DNA from: Lachnospiraceae bacterium
Lineage (GTDB): Bacteria > Bacillota > Clostridia > Lachnospirales > Lachnospiraceae
Direction: 5' to 3'
Assembly: GCA_015057455.1 (NCBI GenBank)
Contig: SVEH01000003.1
Location: forward strand, 115,907-179,906
Length of the DNA stretch: 64,000 bases
The position numbers were made by a program, and so were the translations under genes. The notes under the pieces were generated by a model that was not told the DNA's origin, made no database searches, and saw nothing but the letters and a program-made list of their open reading frames with translations. This document shows positions 55,995 to 64,000 of the stretch, piece by piece (the first letter of the stretch is position 1; each line of letters opens with the position of its first letter).

Positions 55995-56030
55995 TTTCTT
56001 ATTCAATTTCTTATTCAATTTCTTATTCAA
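55995..56030. repeat. 12-bp tandem repeat x3
   Basis: Three exact copies of TTTCTTATTCAA lie between the stop codon of the gene at 56040 and its terminator hairpin. Confidence 0.9.
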
Positions 56031-56039
56031 GTTTATTTT

Positions 56040-56681
56040 CTATACTAAATCAAGTTCTTTATACATATAATTATCATCATAATAATCGTTGATTCTCTCA
56101 ACCATATTCTTAACATAATCCTTTGCCTTTTCTTCTGTAGCAAACCAAATGTTAGATCCGCTAAATCCGAATGCAGGACCTGAACTTCCTTTTTTGCGAG
56201 GAACGTTCCATTTTGTATAACGGCTTCTTTCTCCTGGTGGTAACAATACACAATCATCTGCTTTAGCTACCACATTATATAATTGATGGAATTCATCATC
56301 TCCATCACCAAATATTGCTTCTTGATAATATCTATAAACCTTAGCATGTTTGTACCAACCAACTACAACTGTTCTATTCTCTGCGCCCTCTTTCTTTGCG
56401 CACCAAACCACTAATACGTCCTCTGCTACATCTTGTCCGTTCTCCACACCCGGGATTTTCTCTATATGTACTTGAGGTGTTGTCTTTGATGAACTTCCCT
56501 TTGCTGAAAAGTAACCAAGACACACATCGTCTGTATCTAAATTACATGATAAAAAGTTATATTGTTCTTCAGCTTCACTTGGGTCTTTACTTCTTTCTGT
56601 CATATTAACTGGCATATCTACATTAGGTATATTACCTCTATAATATTCCATATATGCTATATTACAAAATAATACTTTCAT
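56040..56681 (-). CDS. Conserved protein of unknown function (VVGWYK motif)
   Basis: A soluble protein of 213 residues with no assigned function. It begins MKVLFCNIAYMEYYRGN. Recognisable blocks are CLGYFSAKG, VHIEKIPGV, VLVVWCAKKEGAENRTVVVG followed by WYKHAKVYR, and a C-terminal FGFSGSNIWFATEEKAKDYV. Similar VVGWYKNATVYR-type segments occur in uncharacterised proteins; the pattern suggests a small beta-barrel, but this is only an impression. The ATG at 56681 follows GGAAGGAG by seven bases; 18 codons upstream are excluded. The gene stands alone with its own terminator. Confidence 0.75.
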   Translation of the reverse strand: MKVLFCNIAYMEYYRGNIPNVDMPVNMTERSKDPSEAEEQYNFLSCNLDTDDVCLGYFSAKGSSSKTTPQVHIEKIPGVENGQDVAEDVLVVWCAKKEGAENRTVVVGWYKHAKVYRYYQEAIFGDGDDEFHQLYNVVAKADDCVLLPPGERSRYTKWNVPRKKGSSGPAFGFSGSNIWFATEEKAKDYVKNMVERINDYYDDNYMYKELDLV

Positions 56682-56842
56682 GTGTTTTCTCCTTCCTAAA
56701 AAATATAGATAAGATTCTACACTCCCCGTAAGCATTATAAAACATTATAACATATTTTTCCAAAAAATAGAAATAAAATCTAAATATTTTTCATTATTTT
56801 TTTAAAAATCGTGAATATTTATTGAAATCTCCTCTGTTAATG

Positions 56843-56872
56843 TTGAATAAATAAATAACTTCGTGTTATAAT
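56843..56872 (+). promoter_or_regulatory. Promoter of the PAP2 gene
   Basis: TTGAAT and TATAAT are separated by 18 bases, with TG one base before the -10 (extended -10). The start would lie near 56879, about 25 nt before the ATG. Confidence 0.72.
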
Positions 56873-56904
56873 AATCAAGATATTATGAGGAAGGAGATAG
56901 TATA

Positions 56905-57600
56905 ATGCTATCAAACAAAAAATTCAATAAATTTATTTCTGATTATAAACATGCTTGGGTGTTTTTATATGCTTTTATCTATATCCCATGGTTTTTATAT
57001 TTAGAAAAGAAGATAACAGTTACTACAAACTTTGACATAATACATTGCAAACTAGATGATTTAATACCATTTTGCGAAGTATTTGTCATTCCATATATAT
57101 TATGGTTTGCATATGTTGCTATTTTTCTAGCACTATTTTTCTTCTTATCTAAGGATGAGTTTTATAAAATAACAGCCTATATGTTTATCGGTATGACTAT
57201 ATGTTTATTTATATATACAATTTATCCAAATGGACATGATTTAAGATTATCAGAATTTCCTAGAGAAAATATATTTACTCATTTAGTAAGTTTGTTCTAT
57301 GATAATGATACTTGTACTAATGTACTACCAAGCATTCATAGTTTCAACTCTCTTGTAATTATGATTGCCGTATTTAAGAGTAATGTATTAAGAAAATACA
57401 GATACTATAGTACACTATGTTCATTTTGTACAATTACTACTATATTAATAATGCTATCAACTGTATTTATTAAACAACATTCTATATTAGATATGGTTGC
57501 AGCAATTGTTCTTAGTTTAGTAATGTACCCATTTATATATGTAATTAACTATACCAAAATTGATGAAGATTCAATCGATATATTGGAGCAAGAGATTTAG
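56905..57600 (+). CDS. PAP2-superfamily membrane phosphatase
   Basis: A 231-residue membrane protein with about six hydrophobic segments. PSIHSFNS (His145) and STVFIKQHSILD (His192, Asp196) are the second and third PAP2 motifs; the Arg of the canonical SR is Thr186. The first motif is only weakly visible near YPNGHDLR. Relatives dephosphorylate lipid phosphates such as undecaprenyl or phosphatidyl forms. GGAGGA precedes the ATG, and the promoter lies just upstream. First rightward gene of the window and monocistronic. Confidence 0.85.
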   Translation: MLSNKKFNKFISDYKHAWVFLYAFIYIPWFLYLEKKITVTTNFDIIHCKLDDLIPFCEVFVIPYILWFAYVAIFLALFFFLSKDEFYKITAYMFIGMTICLFIYTIYPNGHDLRLSEFPRENIFTHLVSLFYDNDTCTNVLPSIHSFNSLVIMIAVFKSNVLRKYRYYSTLCSFCTITTILIMLSTVFIKQHSILDMVAAIVLSLVMYPFIYVINYTKIDEDSIDILEQEI

Positions 57601-57715
57601 TATAGCATAAGATTCTAGTGCTATTATATAAAATACAATAGCGACAGAATCTATTAATGAAATAAATACAAAGAATGTTTTAAGAAAAAATATGACATTA
57701 AGTAAAGTAAAAAAA

Positions 57716-57735
57716 GGCTCCGCTTGTGCGGAGCC
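57716..57735 (-). terminator. Terminator of the chemoreceptor gene
   Basis: A perfect 8-bp GC-rich stem (GGCTCCGC and its complement) with a TTGT/ACAA loop, followed by TTTTTTTAC on the minus strand. It lies 15 bases past the receptor stop codon and may also serve the PAP2 gene on the other strand. Confidence 0.9.
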
Positions 57736-57749
57736 CCCAAATTTATTCT

Positions 57750-59465
57750 TTACAATTCGAATGCATTTATACTTTCAAGAAGTTTATCTGTTGCATCTTT
57801 AATGTTATTTGATTGTTCAAATAATGCACTTATATGATTTGTAACTTCTTTTGTATTAGTAACAGATCTCTTATTAGCTTCAATAACGTCTTCAAGCTCC
57901 CTAACTACTGTTGTTATAGAACCTCTTGTATCATCCATTACTGCTGCCTGGTTTTCAATTTGTTTTAATCCATATAATGAGTTATCTACACTTATATTTA
58001 CTACATCAAATATTTCTTGTGTATCTTCTATATTCATATTAAGTGTATCTACAATATCTTGAACTCGTCCCATTGTTCTAACTGAACGTTTTGAATCATC
58101 TACTAACAAGTTAACAGCTTTTGATATATCATTACTAACTACATTTGATTGGTCTGCAAGTGCTTGAATCTGACCTGCTACTATCGCGAAACCTTTACCT
58201 TTCTCACCAACTCTTGCTGCCTCAATTGTTGCATTTAATGCTAGTAAATTTGTTTCTTCCGCAAACTCAGTTATCATACTTGCGTAACGACGAATATTTT
58301 TTGTCAATTCATAAGTATCTTTTGTTTGTTTACTTGTTGTATTGATTACTTCATTTAATACAACATTGATTGAATTAAGTTCTTCAACAACCTTTGTTGC
58401 TGATTCATTTGAACTTTGAAGTTCTATATTTGAACTACTTAATTCTTGTATATTATTATATGTATTCTCTATCATTTCTCCTAGTACGCTAATATCTTTT
58501 GTAACTCGGTTTGCAATACTTGATTGTTTATATGCTGCATCATTCATTGTTGCAATGGCATTATCAATAATTCCAACAGAACTTTGAGCCGCATTAGCTG
58601 TCTCATTAAGTTTCTTAACGTTTCCATCTATATTGTGACTCATCTTAATATTACCACTAATAATATCTCGCAAACTGTCTTTTAGATTGTGTATATTTTT
58701 AAACATATCACCAATTTCATCTTTTCTCTTTAAGTCAAGAGCCTTAGTGTCTACATTTAATTTACCTTTTGCCAAGTCAGCAAGAACAACAAAACCTTTT
58801 TTAAATCCTCTTGTGATATTATTAGCAACTAATATTGTAAATAAAATAGATGCTACTATTATAACAACAGCTACTATTATTATTTTCTTCATTGTTTCAT
58901 ATGCTACACCTAATTTTGCATCTTTACCAATACTAGCAATAACAACACCTACTATTTCATCTTCCGTTTGATCTTGCACTAAAGGTAATGCATAAAAATA
59001 CTGTTGTACTCCATCTACTGTTAATCCATCTGAGAACATACTACTTCCCATGAAAATTTTTTCCTTTAATTTTTCATTTAAAGTATATTCCTTATATTCC
59101 TTAGAGTCTTCTTGATGTGCTGTTGTAACAACAATTTCATTCTCCACATCATCAGTTCTAAGAACTGTAATATCTATATCTGTTCTTTCTTTAATATCAT
59201 CTAGCAATATATTGGCCAAGGATATATTGTAACTTCCTTTCCATAAGTTACCATTAGATGCAAAGAAATATTTACCTGTATTTTGCTCAAATACTGACAA
59301 AGTTGTTGAACATACTGAAAATAATTCATTCTCAGCTTGTGTAATTGCGGCGTTAATATAGGAATTTGAAAATATAACTAAACTTACAACTCCAAGTATT
59401 ATTAACGGCAACAATGACATCAAAAATAGTTTTACTCTTAGTTTAATATTATTAAATAGATTCAA
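57750..59465 (-). CDS. Methyl-accepting chemotaxis protein
   Basis: A 571-residue transmembrane receptor. TM1 is at about 11-33, an extracytoplasmic single-Cache-like sensor at 35-192, TM2 at 194-213, a HAMP-like linker at 214-270 and a cytoplasmic signalling coiled coil to the end. The hairpin tip is [20 protein letters not shown] near 400. The start is TTG at 59465 with AGGTGG nine bases upstream; the ATG in another frame just before it is closed by TGA. It is divergent from the first BMP gene, so the receptor may sense a ligand bound by those lipoproteins; this is inference from location. Confidence 0.93.
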   Translation of the reverse strand: MNLFNNIKLRVKLFLMSLLPLIILGVVSLVIFSNSYINAAITQAENELFSVCSTTLSVFEQNTGKYFFASNGNLWKGSYNISLANILLDDIKERTDIDITVLRTDDVENEIVVTTAHQEDSKEYKEYTLNEKLKEKIFMGSSMFSDGLTVDGVQQYFYALPLVQDQTEDEIVGVVIASIGKDAKLGVAYETMKKIIIVAVVIIVASILFTILVANNITRGFKKGFVVLADLAKGKLNVDTKALDLKRKDEIGDMFKNIHNLKDSLRDIISGNIKMSHNIDGNVKKLNETANAAQSSVGIIDNAIATMNDAAYKQSSIANRVTKDISVLGEMIENTYNNIQELSSSNIELQSSNESATKVVEELNSINVVLNEVINTTSKQTKDTYELTKNIRRYASMITEFAEETNLLALNATIEAARVGEKGKGFAIVAGQIQALADQSNVVSNDISKAVNLLVDDSKRSVRTMGRVQDIVDTLNMNIEDTQEIFDVVNISVDNSLYGLKQIENQAAVMDDTRGSITTVVRELEDVIEANKRSVTNTKEVTNHISALFEQSNNIKDATDKLLESINAFEL

Positions 59466-59719
59466 AACATTTCGCCACCTATTCTATTAATTATTCGTTT
59501 CCTTATAATATGCTTATATTTATTGATTTGTTTTTTACCCAAAACAAATTGTAATTTTTTTACATTTTTATAAAATTCCAAAAATTATATCGTTTTCAAT
59601 ACTGCTTCACTTTATAGTACAAAAGCATTATTGTTTGCGACTATTATATAATGGTAAAATATTACATATAATGTATTTATTTGTCATTATAAATACAAAG
59701 AGAAAGTAGGAGGGTAATT

Positions 59720-60913
59720 ATGAATCTAAGAATTTTGAAGAAAATGGTTATAGGTACTACCATTGCTTCTATGATGGTTGGTCTAGTTGCTTGTGGTGGT
59801 TCTAAAACAGAAACTGCAGGAAAAGAAACTAAGAAAACTGAGAAGAAAACTGAGAAAAAAGAAGAAGAAGCAAATCCTTACAAAGACTTAAAGGTTGGTG
59901 CTCTTCTTATCGGTTCTAAGGATGATACTTCAGGATATTCTTATGCACATTCACAAGGTATAAGAACTGCAGTTCAAAGTTTAGGTATGACTGAAGACCA
60001 AATTGTATGGAAAGATCTTATACCTGATAATATGGACGAAGCTGCTGATGCAAAGGTTATTGCAGCCGGAGAAGAATGTATTAAAGAAGGATGTAAAGTA
60101 ATCTTTACTACAAGCTGGGGTTACATGAACGGTACTAAAACATTAGCAGAAAAATATCCTGATGTTTATTTTGCTCATGGTACTGGTAACTTATGTAATG
60201 GTAAAAACTTTATCAACTACTTTGGTCGTATCTATCAAGCTAGATATCTATCAGGTATTGCAGCTGGTCTTAAAACTAAAACTAATAAAATAGGTTATGT
60301 ATCAGCTTGGGGTACTGATAATGCTGAGTGTACTGGAGGTATTAATGCATTTGCTATGGGTGTTGCTTCTGTTAACCCTGCAGCTAAAGTATATGTTCGC
60401 GCAACTAATTCTTGGTTTGATCCAGCAAAAGAAAAAGCTGCTGCTGAATGGTTACTTACTGCAAAATGTGACGTTATGGCACAACACGTTGATACTGCAG
60501 AACCTCAAGTTGCTGCTGAAAAAGTTGGTGCTTTCAGTATTGGTTGGAACTCAGATATGAGTAAAGAAGCTCCTAACGCTGTTCTTACTTCTGTATTATG
60601 GCACTGGGATGCATTCTATACTTGGGCTATCCAAGCTGTAGGTGAAGGAACTTGGGATGGTAAAAACTATCTTGGTGGTTTAAATGAAGGTATGGTTTCA
60701 ATTGCACCACTTTCAGCTCTTAACGATCCAGGTGCTCAAGCTAAGATTGATGAAGCAACTACTAAGATGAAAGAAGGTTCTTGGGATGTATTTACAGGTG
60801 TTATTCCTACTAATACAGGAACAACTGTTGGTACAGCTGGTGCTTCATTATCTGATGATGATATTCTATTCAAAACAAATTGGTACTATCAAAATGTAGT
60901 AGCAACTAACTAA
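59720..60913 (+). CDS. BMP-family substrate-binding lipoprotein, copy 1
   Basis: A 397-residue periplasmic-binding-type lipoprotein of the BMP/Med family (nucleoside-binding relatives of ABC transporters). The signal peptide ends at lipobox Cys25 (GLVACGG), followed by a Lys/Glu/Thr-rich linker to about 52. The core has GALLIGSKDDTSGYSYAH, DVYFAHGTGN, FGRIYQARYLSGIAAGLKT and AQHVDTAEPQVAAEK. AGGAGGG precedes the ATG. Its less AT-rich codon choice suggests high expression. The tandem copies that follow share most of the core. No ABC ATPase or permease of this system is in the window. Confidence 0.93.
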   Translation: MNLRILKKMVIGTTIASMMVGLVACGGSKTETAGKETKKTEKKTEKKEEEANPYKDLKVGALLIGSKDDTSGYSYAHSQGIRTAVQSLGMTEDQIVWKDLIPDNMDEAADAKVIAAGEECIKEGCKVIFTTSWGYMNGTKTLAEKYPDVYFAHGTGNLCNGKNFINYFGRIYQARYLSGIAAGLKTKTNKIGYVSAWGTDNAECTGGINAFAMGVASVNPAAKVYVRATNSWFDPAKEKAAAEWLLTAKCDVMAQHVDTAEPQVAAEKVGAFSIGWNSDMSKEAPNAVLTSVLWHWDAFYTWAIQAVGEGTWDGKNYLGGLNEGMVSIAPLSALNDPGAQAKIDEATTKMKEGSWDVFTGVIPTNTGTTVGTAGASLSDDDILFKTNWYYQNVVATN

Positions 60914-60950
60914 GATACACAATTAAACAAATATTAATTTTTATACTTAT

Positions 60951-60977
60951 ATAAAGGGGCTTAAAAAGCTCCTTTAT
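60951..60977 (+). terminator. Terminator after BMP copy 1
   Basis: A 12-bp stem (ATAAAGGGGCTT with AAGCTCCTTTAT, one G-T wobble) and a three-base loop, followed by ATTTTTTATATTTTTT. Copy 1 is therefore probably transcribed separately from copy 2. Confidence 0.85.
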
Positions 60978-61108
60978 ATTTTTTATATTTTTTATATTTT
61001 TCTTATTTTATCCTATAAACAAAAAAACATAATTATACGAAATAATGAATGTAGTTTATAGTAAAAAATTGTGAATAACTGCAAAAATACAATAATAGGT
61101 GAAGGAAA

Positions 61109-62299
61109 ATGATTATGACATTATTAAAGAAATTATGTATTGGAACAACTATAGCAGCTATGATGATTGGACTTGTCGCTTGTGGTGGCTCTAAGTCAAA
61201 CACAGAAAGCTCTGATGCTGGATCTAAAACATCTAGCGAAACAAAAAAAGAAAAATCTGACTTTAGCAATTTAAAAATTGGCGCACTACTAACTGGTTCA
61301 GACGAAGATACTTCTGGTTACTCTTTTGCCCATGTACAAGGAATAAAGTCTGCCGCAAGAAATCTAGGTATAAATGAAGACCATATTGTATGGAAAAACT
61401 TCATCTCTGATACTATGGATAACTCATCTGACGAACAAGTTAAAGCTGCCATCGAAGGCTGTATAAATGATGGTTGTAAGCTTATTTTCTCAACAAGTTA
61501 TGGATATAAAAACGTTACTAAATCAATGGCCGCAAAACATCCTGATGTTTATTTTGCACATGCAACTGGTGATATAAGTAACGGAACTAACTTTATTAAC
61601 TATTTTGGTCGTGTATACCAAGCTAGATATTTATCAGGTATTGCTGCTGGTCTTAAGACTAAATCTAATAAAGTGGGATTTGTATCTGCTTGGGGTATTG
61701 AAAACTCAGAATGTAGTAGTAATATTAACGCATTTGCCATGGGGGTTGCTTCTGTTAATCCTGATGCAAAAGTATATGTTAGTACTACCGACTCTTGGTT
61801 TGATGCAAAGAAAGAAAAAGCTGCTGCTAAGTCACTACTAAAAAAAGGCTGTGACGTAATAGCACAACATGTTGACACTGCTGAACCTCAAATAGCTGCT
61901 GAAGAAGCTGGTGCTTTTGGTATTGGATATAACTCAGATATGACTAAGGACGCACCTGACGCTGTTCTTACATCTGTTATTTGGAACTGGGATGTATTCT
62001 ATACTTGGGCTATGAAAGCTGTAGGTGAGAAAACTTGGGACGGTAAGAATTATCTTGGTGGTTTAAATGAAGGTATGGTAGGTGTTACTAAATTAACAGC
62101 TCTTAATCATCCTGACGCAGAAAAATTAATTCAAGACGCTACTGATAAAATGAAATCTGGCGATTGGGATGTATTTACAGGCGTTATTCCTACTAACAAA
62201 AAAACTACTGTAGGTTCTGAAGATAGTTCACTAGATGATGACGATATTCTATTCGGTACAAACTGGTATTATAAAAATGTAGTAACATTAGATAAATAA
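61109..62299 (+). CDS. BMP-family substrate-binding lipoprotein, copy 2
   Basis: A 396-residue paralogue of the preceding gene. Lipobox Cys25 is in GLVACGGSKSN, and the linker is Ser/Glu/Lys-rich. The core is the same, with GALLTGSDEDTSGYSFAH, FGRVYQARYLSGIAAGLKT and AQHVDTAEPQIAAEEAG. AGGTGAAGG precedes two close ATGs (61109 and 61115); the first is used here. It is closer to copy 3 than to copy 1, for example in the INNGC/INDGC and GIENSECSS segments, so copy 2 and copy 3 probably arose from the more recent duplication. Confidence 0.92.
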   Translation: MIMTLLKKLCIGTTIAAMMIGLVACGGSKSNTESSDAGSKTSSETKKEKSDFSNLKIGALLTGSDEDTSGYSFAHVQGIKSAARNLGINEDHIVWKNFISDTMDNSSDEQVKAAIEGCINDGCKLIFSTSYGYKNVTKSMAAKHPDVYFAHATGDISNGTNFINYFGRVYQARYLSGIAAGLKTKSNKVGFVSAWGIENSECSSNINAFAMGVASVNPDAKVYVSTTDSWFDAKKEKAAAKSLLKKGCDVIAQHVDTAEPQIAAEEAGAFGIGYNSDMTKDAPDAVLTSVIWNWDVFYTWAMKAVGEKTWDGKNYLGGLNEGMVGVTKLTALNHPDAEKLIQDATDKMKSGDWDVFTGVIPTNKKTTVGSEDSSLDDDDILFGTNWYYKNVVTLDK

Positions 62300-62369
62300 T
62301 TTACTATATTTCAATATTACACTATACTATAAAAGTTAATGAATATAATAGGTTTTAACATATAGTTTT

Positions 62370-62419
62370 AATAAATAATAGAGGTGCGAAATATTTTTTT
62401 CGTACCTCTATTATTTATT
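62370..62419 (+). terminator. Terminator after BMP copy 2
   Basis: Nineteen-base arms (AATAAATAATAGAGGTGCG with its complement, one wobble) enclose a 12-base T-rich loop. It lies 70 bases past the stop codon. Confidence 0.8.
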
Positions 62420-62573
62420 AGGCTCTTTATCATATATTTTTATATTTTTTTAATAATCGCTCTATTTCTTACAATATCCTATTAATAATTCCCATCTATT
62501 ATACGAAATAAAATATATGATTTTATATGTAAAATTTTTACATATTATCAAAAAATTTTACAAGGTGAAGAAC

Positions 62574-63752
62574 ATGAATATGACAATATTAAAAAAATTA
62601 TTTATTGGAACAACTTTAGCATCTATGATGATTGGACTTGTCGCTTGTGGTGGCTCTAAGTCAAATGAGAATTCTACTTCTAATTCTTCTAAAACAGAAA
62701 AAAAAGAAATTCCTTACAAGCATCTAAAAATAGGTGGAATATTAAATGGATCACATGAAGATACTTCTGGCTACTCATACGCACATGTACAAGGTATACT
62801 AAGCGCAGCAAAAAGTCTAGGTATAGAGGAAGAACAAATAATATGGAAAGATAATATCGGAGATGATATGGATAGTTCATCTGACGCACAAGTTGAAGCA
62901 GCAATTGAAGGTTGCATAAATAATGGTTGCCAACTTATATTCTCTGCAAGTTATGGATTTAAGAATGTAACTAAACAACTTGCAGAAAAATACCCTGATG
63001 TTTATTTTGCTCATGCAACTGGTGACTTAAGTAATGGTACTAATTTTATCAACTATTTTGGTCGTATATACCAAGCTAGATACTTATCTGGTATTGCTGC
63101 TGGACTAAAAACAAAAAGTAATAAAATAGGCTATGTTTCTGCATGGGGAATCGAAAATTCAGAATGTAGTAGTGGACTTAATGCATTTGCTATGGGTGTT
63201 AATTCTGTTAACCCTAAAGCAAAAGTATATATTCGTACTACTAATTCTTGGTATAATGAGAAAAAAGAAAAATCAGCTGCCGAATGGTTACTAAAAAAAG
63301 GTTGCGATGTTATTGCACAGCATGTTGATACAGCTGGACCTCAAATCGCAGCTCAAGAAGCTGGTGCTTTTGGTATTGGCTACAACTCAGATATGTCTAA
63401 AGATGCTCCAGACGCTGTTCTTACATCTGTAGTTTGGAATTGGGATGTATTCTACAAATGGGCAATTGAAGCTGTTGCTACTAAAACATGGACTGGCCAA
63501 AACTACCTTGGTGGTTTAAATGAAGGCATGGTAGGCCTTACTGAATTAACTGATCTTAATCATGCTGATGCTAAAAAGAAAATCCAAGAAGCTACAGATA
63601 AAATGAAATCTGGTGACTGGGATGTATTCTATGGAATTATTCCTACAAATAAAGATAAAACTATAGGTTCTAAAGATACTGTACTAGATGATGAAGATAT
63701 ATTATTCGGTACAAACTGGTATTTCAAAAATGTAGTTACAACAAATGAATAA
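62574..63752 (+). CDS. BMP-family substrate-binding lipoprotein, copy 3
   Basis: Third tandem paralogue, 392 residues. Lipobox Cys25 is in GLVACGGSKSN. The core has GGILNGSHEDTSGYSYAHVQ, FGRIYQARYLSGIAAGLKT and AQHVDTAGPQIAAQEAG; the Glu of TAEPQ in copies 1 and 2 is Gly here. The ATG at 62574 is preceded by AAGGTGAAG; a further ATG 19 codons upstream would precede the signal peptide with an unlikely extension. Three similar binding proteins with no transporter genes beside them suggest ligand variants served by a shared permease, or a role with the nearby receptor. Confidence 0.92.
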   Translation: MNMTILKKLFIGTTLASMMIGLVACGGSKSNENSTSNSSKTEKKEIPYKHLKIGGILNGSHEDTSGYSYAHVQGILSAAKSLGIEEEQIIWKDNIGDDMDSSSDAQVEAAIEGCINNGCQLIFSASYGFKNVTKQLAEKYPDVYFAHATGDLSNGTNFINYFGRIYQARYLSGIAAGLKTKSNKIGYVSAWGIENSECSSGLNAFAMGVNSVNPKAKVYIRTTNSWYNEKKEKSAAEWLLKKGCDVIAQHVDTAGPQIAAQEAGAFGIGYNSDMSKDAPDAVLTSVVWNWDVFYKWAIEAVATKTWTGQNYLGGLNEGMVGLTELTDLNHADAKKKIQEATDKMKSGDWDVFYGIIPTNKDKTIGSKDTVLDDEDILFGTNWYFKNVVTTNE

Positions 63753-63802
63753 ACATTAAACATACGCAAAAAATAAGATAAACTATAATTTGTCGATTTC
63801 AT

Positions 63803-63829
63803 ATTCCCCTGTCATTCTGACAGGGGAAT
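63803..63829 (+). terminator. Hairpin after BMP copy 3
   Basis: A perfect 11-bp stem (ATTCCCCTGTC and its complement) with a five-base loop. The sequence before it (ATAAACTATAATTTGT from 63776) matches the arm of the long hairpin at 20539-20627, so the two belong to one family. Confidence 0.75.
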
Positions 63830-63873
63830 GTTCATTTAGCTCCGCAAAAGTTTTATACTTTTATGCTAGTTCT

Positions 63874-64000
63874 AAATTTAAGAGAATATAATATATTTTT
63901 CTCACCGCTTGCGCTCCGTTGCAAAGCGTAACGGTCGTTAAGTTCATACTTCGCATAATTTATGCTCGTATTCACTAAACGCCGACGGTTTGCAAACCCC
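63874..64000. repeat. REP-like extragenic repeat, copy 2
   Basis: 63874-63901 matches 8626-8654 directly, and 63949-63997 matches 8658-8709 in reverse complement (including CTCGTATTCACTAAACGCCG). Between them is a GC-richer segment with TTGCAAAGCGTAACGG. The element reaches the window edge and may continue. Confidence 0.75.

Noticed and set aside
55812..56030. 72-codon open frame on the minus strand (N-terminus with LNKK repeats)
   Set aside because: It is made of the 12-bp repeat, the terminator hairpin, the TATAA microsatellite and the 64-bp array; there is no ribosome binding site and no protein-like composition.

Overview
The window is 64 kb of AT-rich chromosome from a low-GC, Gram-positive anaerobe, most likely a member of the Lachnospiraceae (Clostridia, Bacillota). 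This rests on gene content: a homodimer-type pyruvate:ferredoxin oxidoreductase, zinc-type S14 and L36, ECF transporter genes between rplQ and truA, a cell-wall-anchored Cna-B/thioester protein with a PKTSD sorting motif, DUF4234 and DUF2752 membrane proteins, and BMP-family lipoproteins. No plasmid, phage, transposase gene or CRISPR array was seen. Except for four genes near the right end, every gene reads leftward.

Layout by transcription on the minus strand, right to left. 42.7 to 26.4 kb is the S10-spc-alpha ribosomal supercluster: rpsJ, rplC, rplD, rplW, rplB, rpsS, rplV, rpsC, rplP, rpmC, rpsQ, rplN, rplX, rplE, rpsZ, rpsH, rplF, rplR, rpsE, rpmD, rplO, secY, adk, a KOW protein, infA, rpmJ, rpsM, rpsK, rpsD, rpoA, rplQ. 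It has a good promoter and a leader of about 275 nt. Several internal spacers are long and hold inverted or tandem repeats. It is followed by ecfA1-ecfA2-ecfT-truA, a tRNA-Gln(CUG), a GH25 muramidase and the PFOR gene. From 16 kb down come a secreted cysteine-peptidase-like protein, small membrane proteins, an ABC-2 exporter operon, a nucleoid-associated protein, a large surface adhesin with a riboflavin ECF S component, a DUF4143 ATPase, a VanY-like peptidase, a B12-binding radical SAM protein and the start of nth.

Upstream of the ribosomal cluster (43 to 56.7 kb) are an HxxxDG acyltransferase-like protein, a permuted NlpC/P60-like protein, an RNA methyltransferase, a MoxR/DUF58/transglutaminase operon, a flavin reductase-rubredoxin fusion, an FN3 lipoprotein, a DUF1653 protein, class II aldolase and an unrecognised conserved protein. 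From 56.9 kb a PAP2 phosphatase reads rightward and a chemoreceptor leftward. Divergent from the receptor are three tandem paralogous BMP-type substrate-binding lipoproteins.

Non-coding structure is unusually rich. A 114-bp segment (terminator-like hairpin plus the first 14 codons of the VanY-like gene) is duplicated on either side of the ATPase gene. A 221-bp element at 54.3 kb has inverted-repeat ends of about 33 bp and a rod-like fold. A 41-bp-stem hairpin at 20.5 kb shares sequence with the end of the last BMP transcript, and a REP-like sequence occurs at 8.6 kb and at the right edge. Tandem repeats of 12, 17, about 37 and 64 bp lie between genes, and in-frame repeats occur inside three coding regions. 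These are the best candidates for something undescribed; the genes themselves mostly belong to known families.
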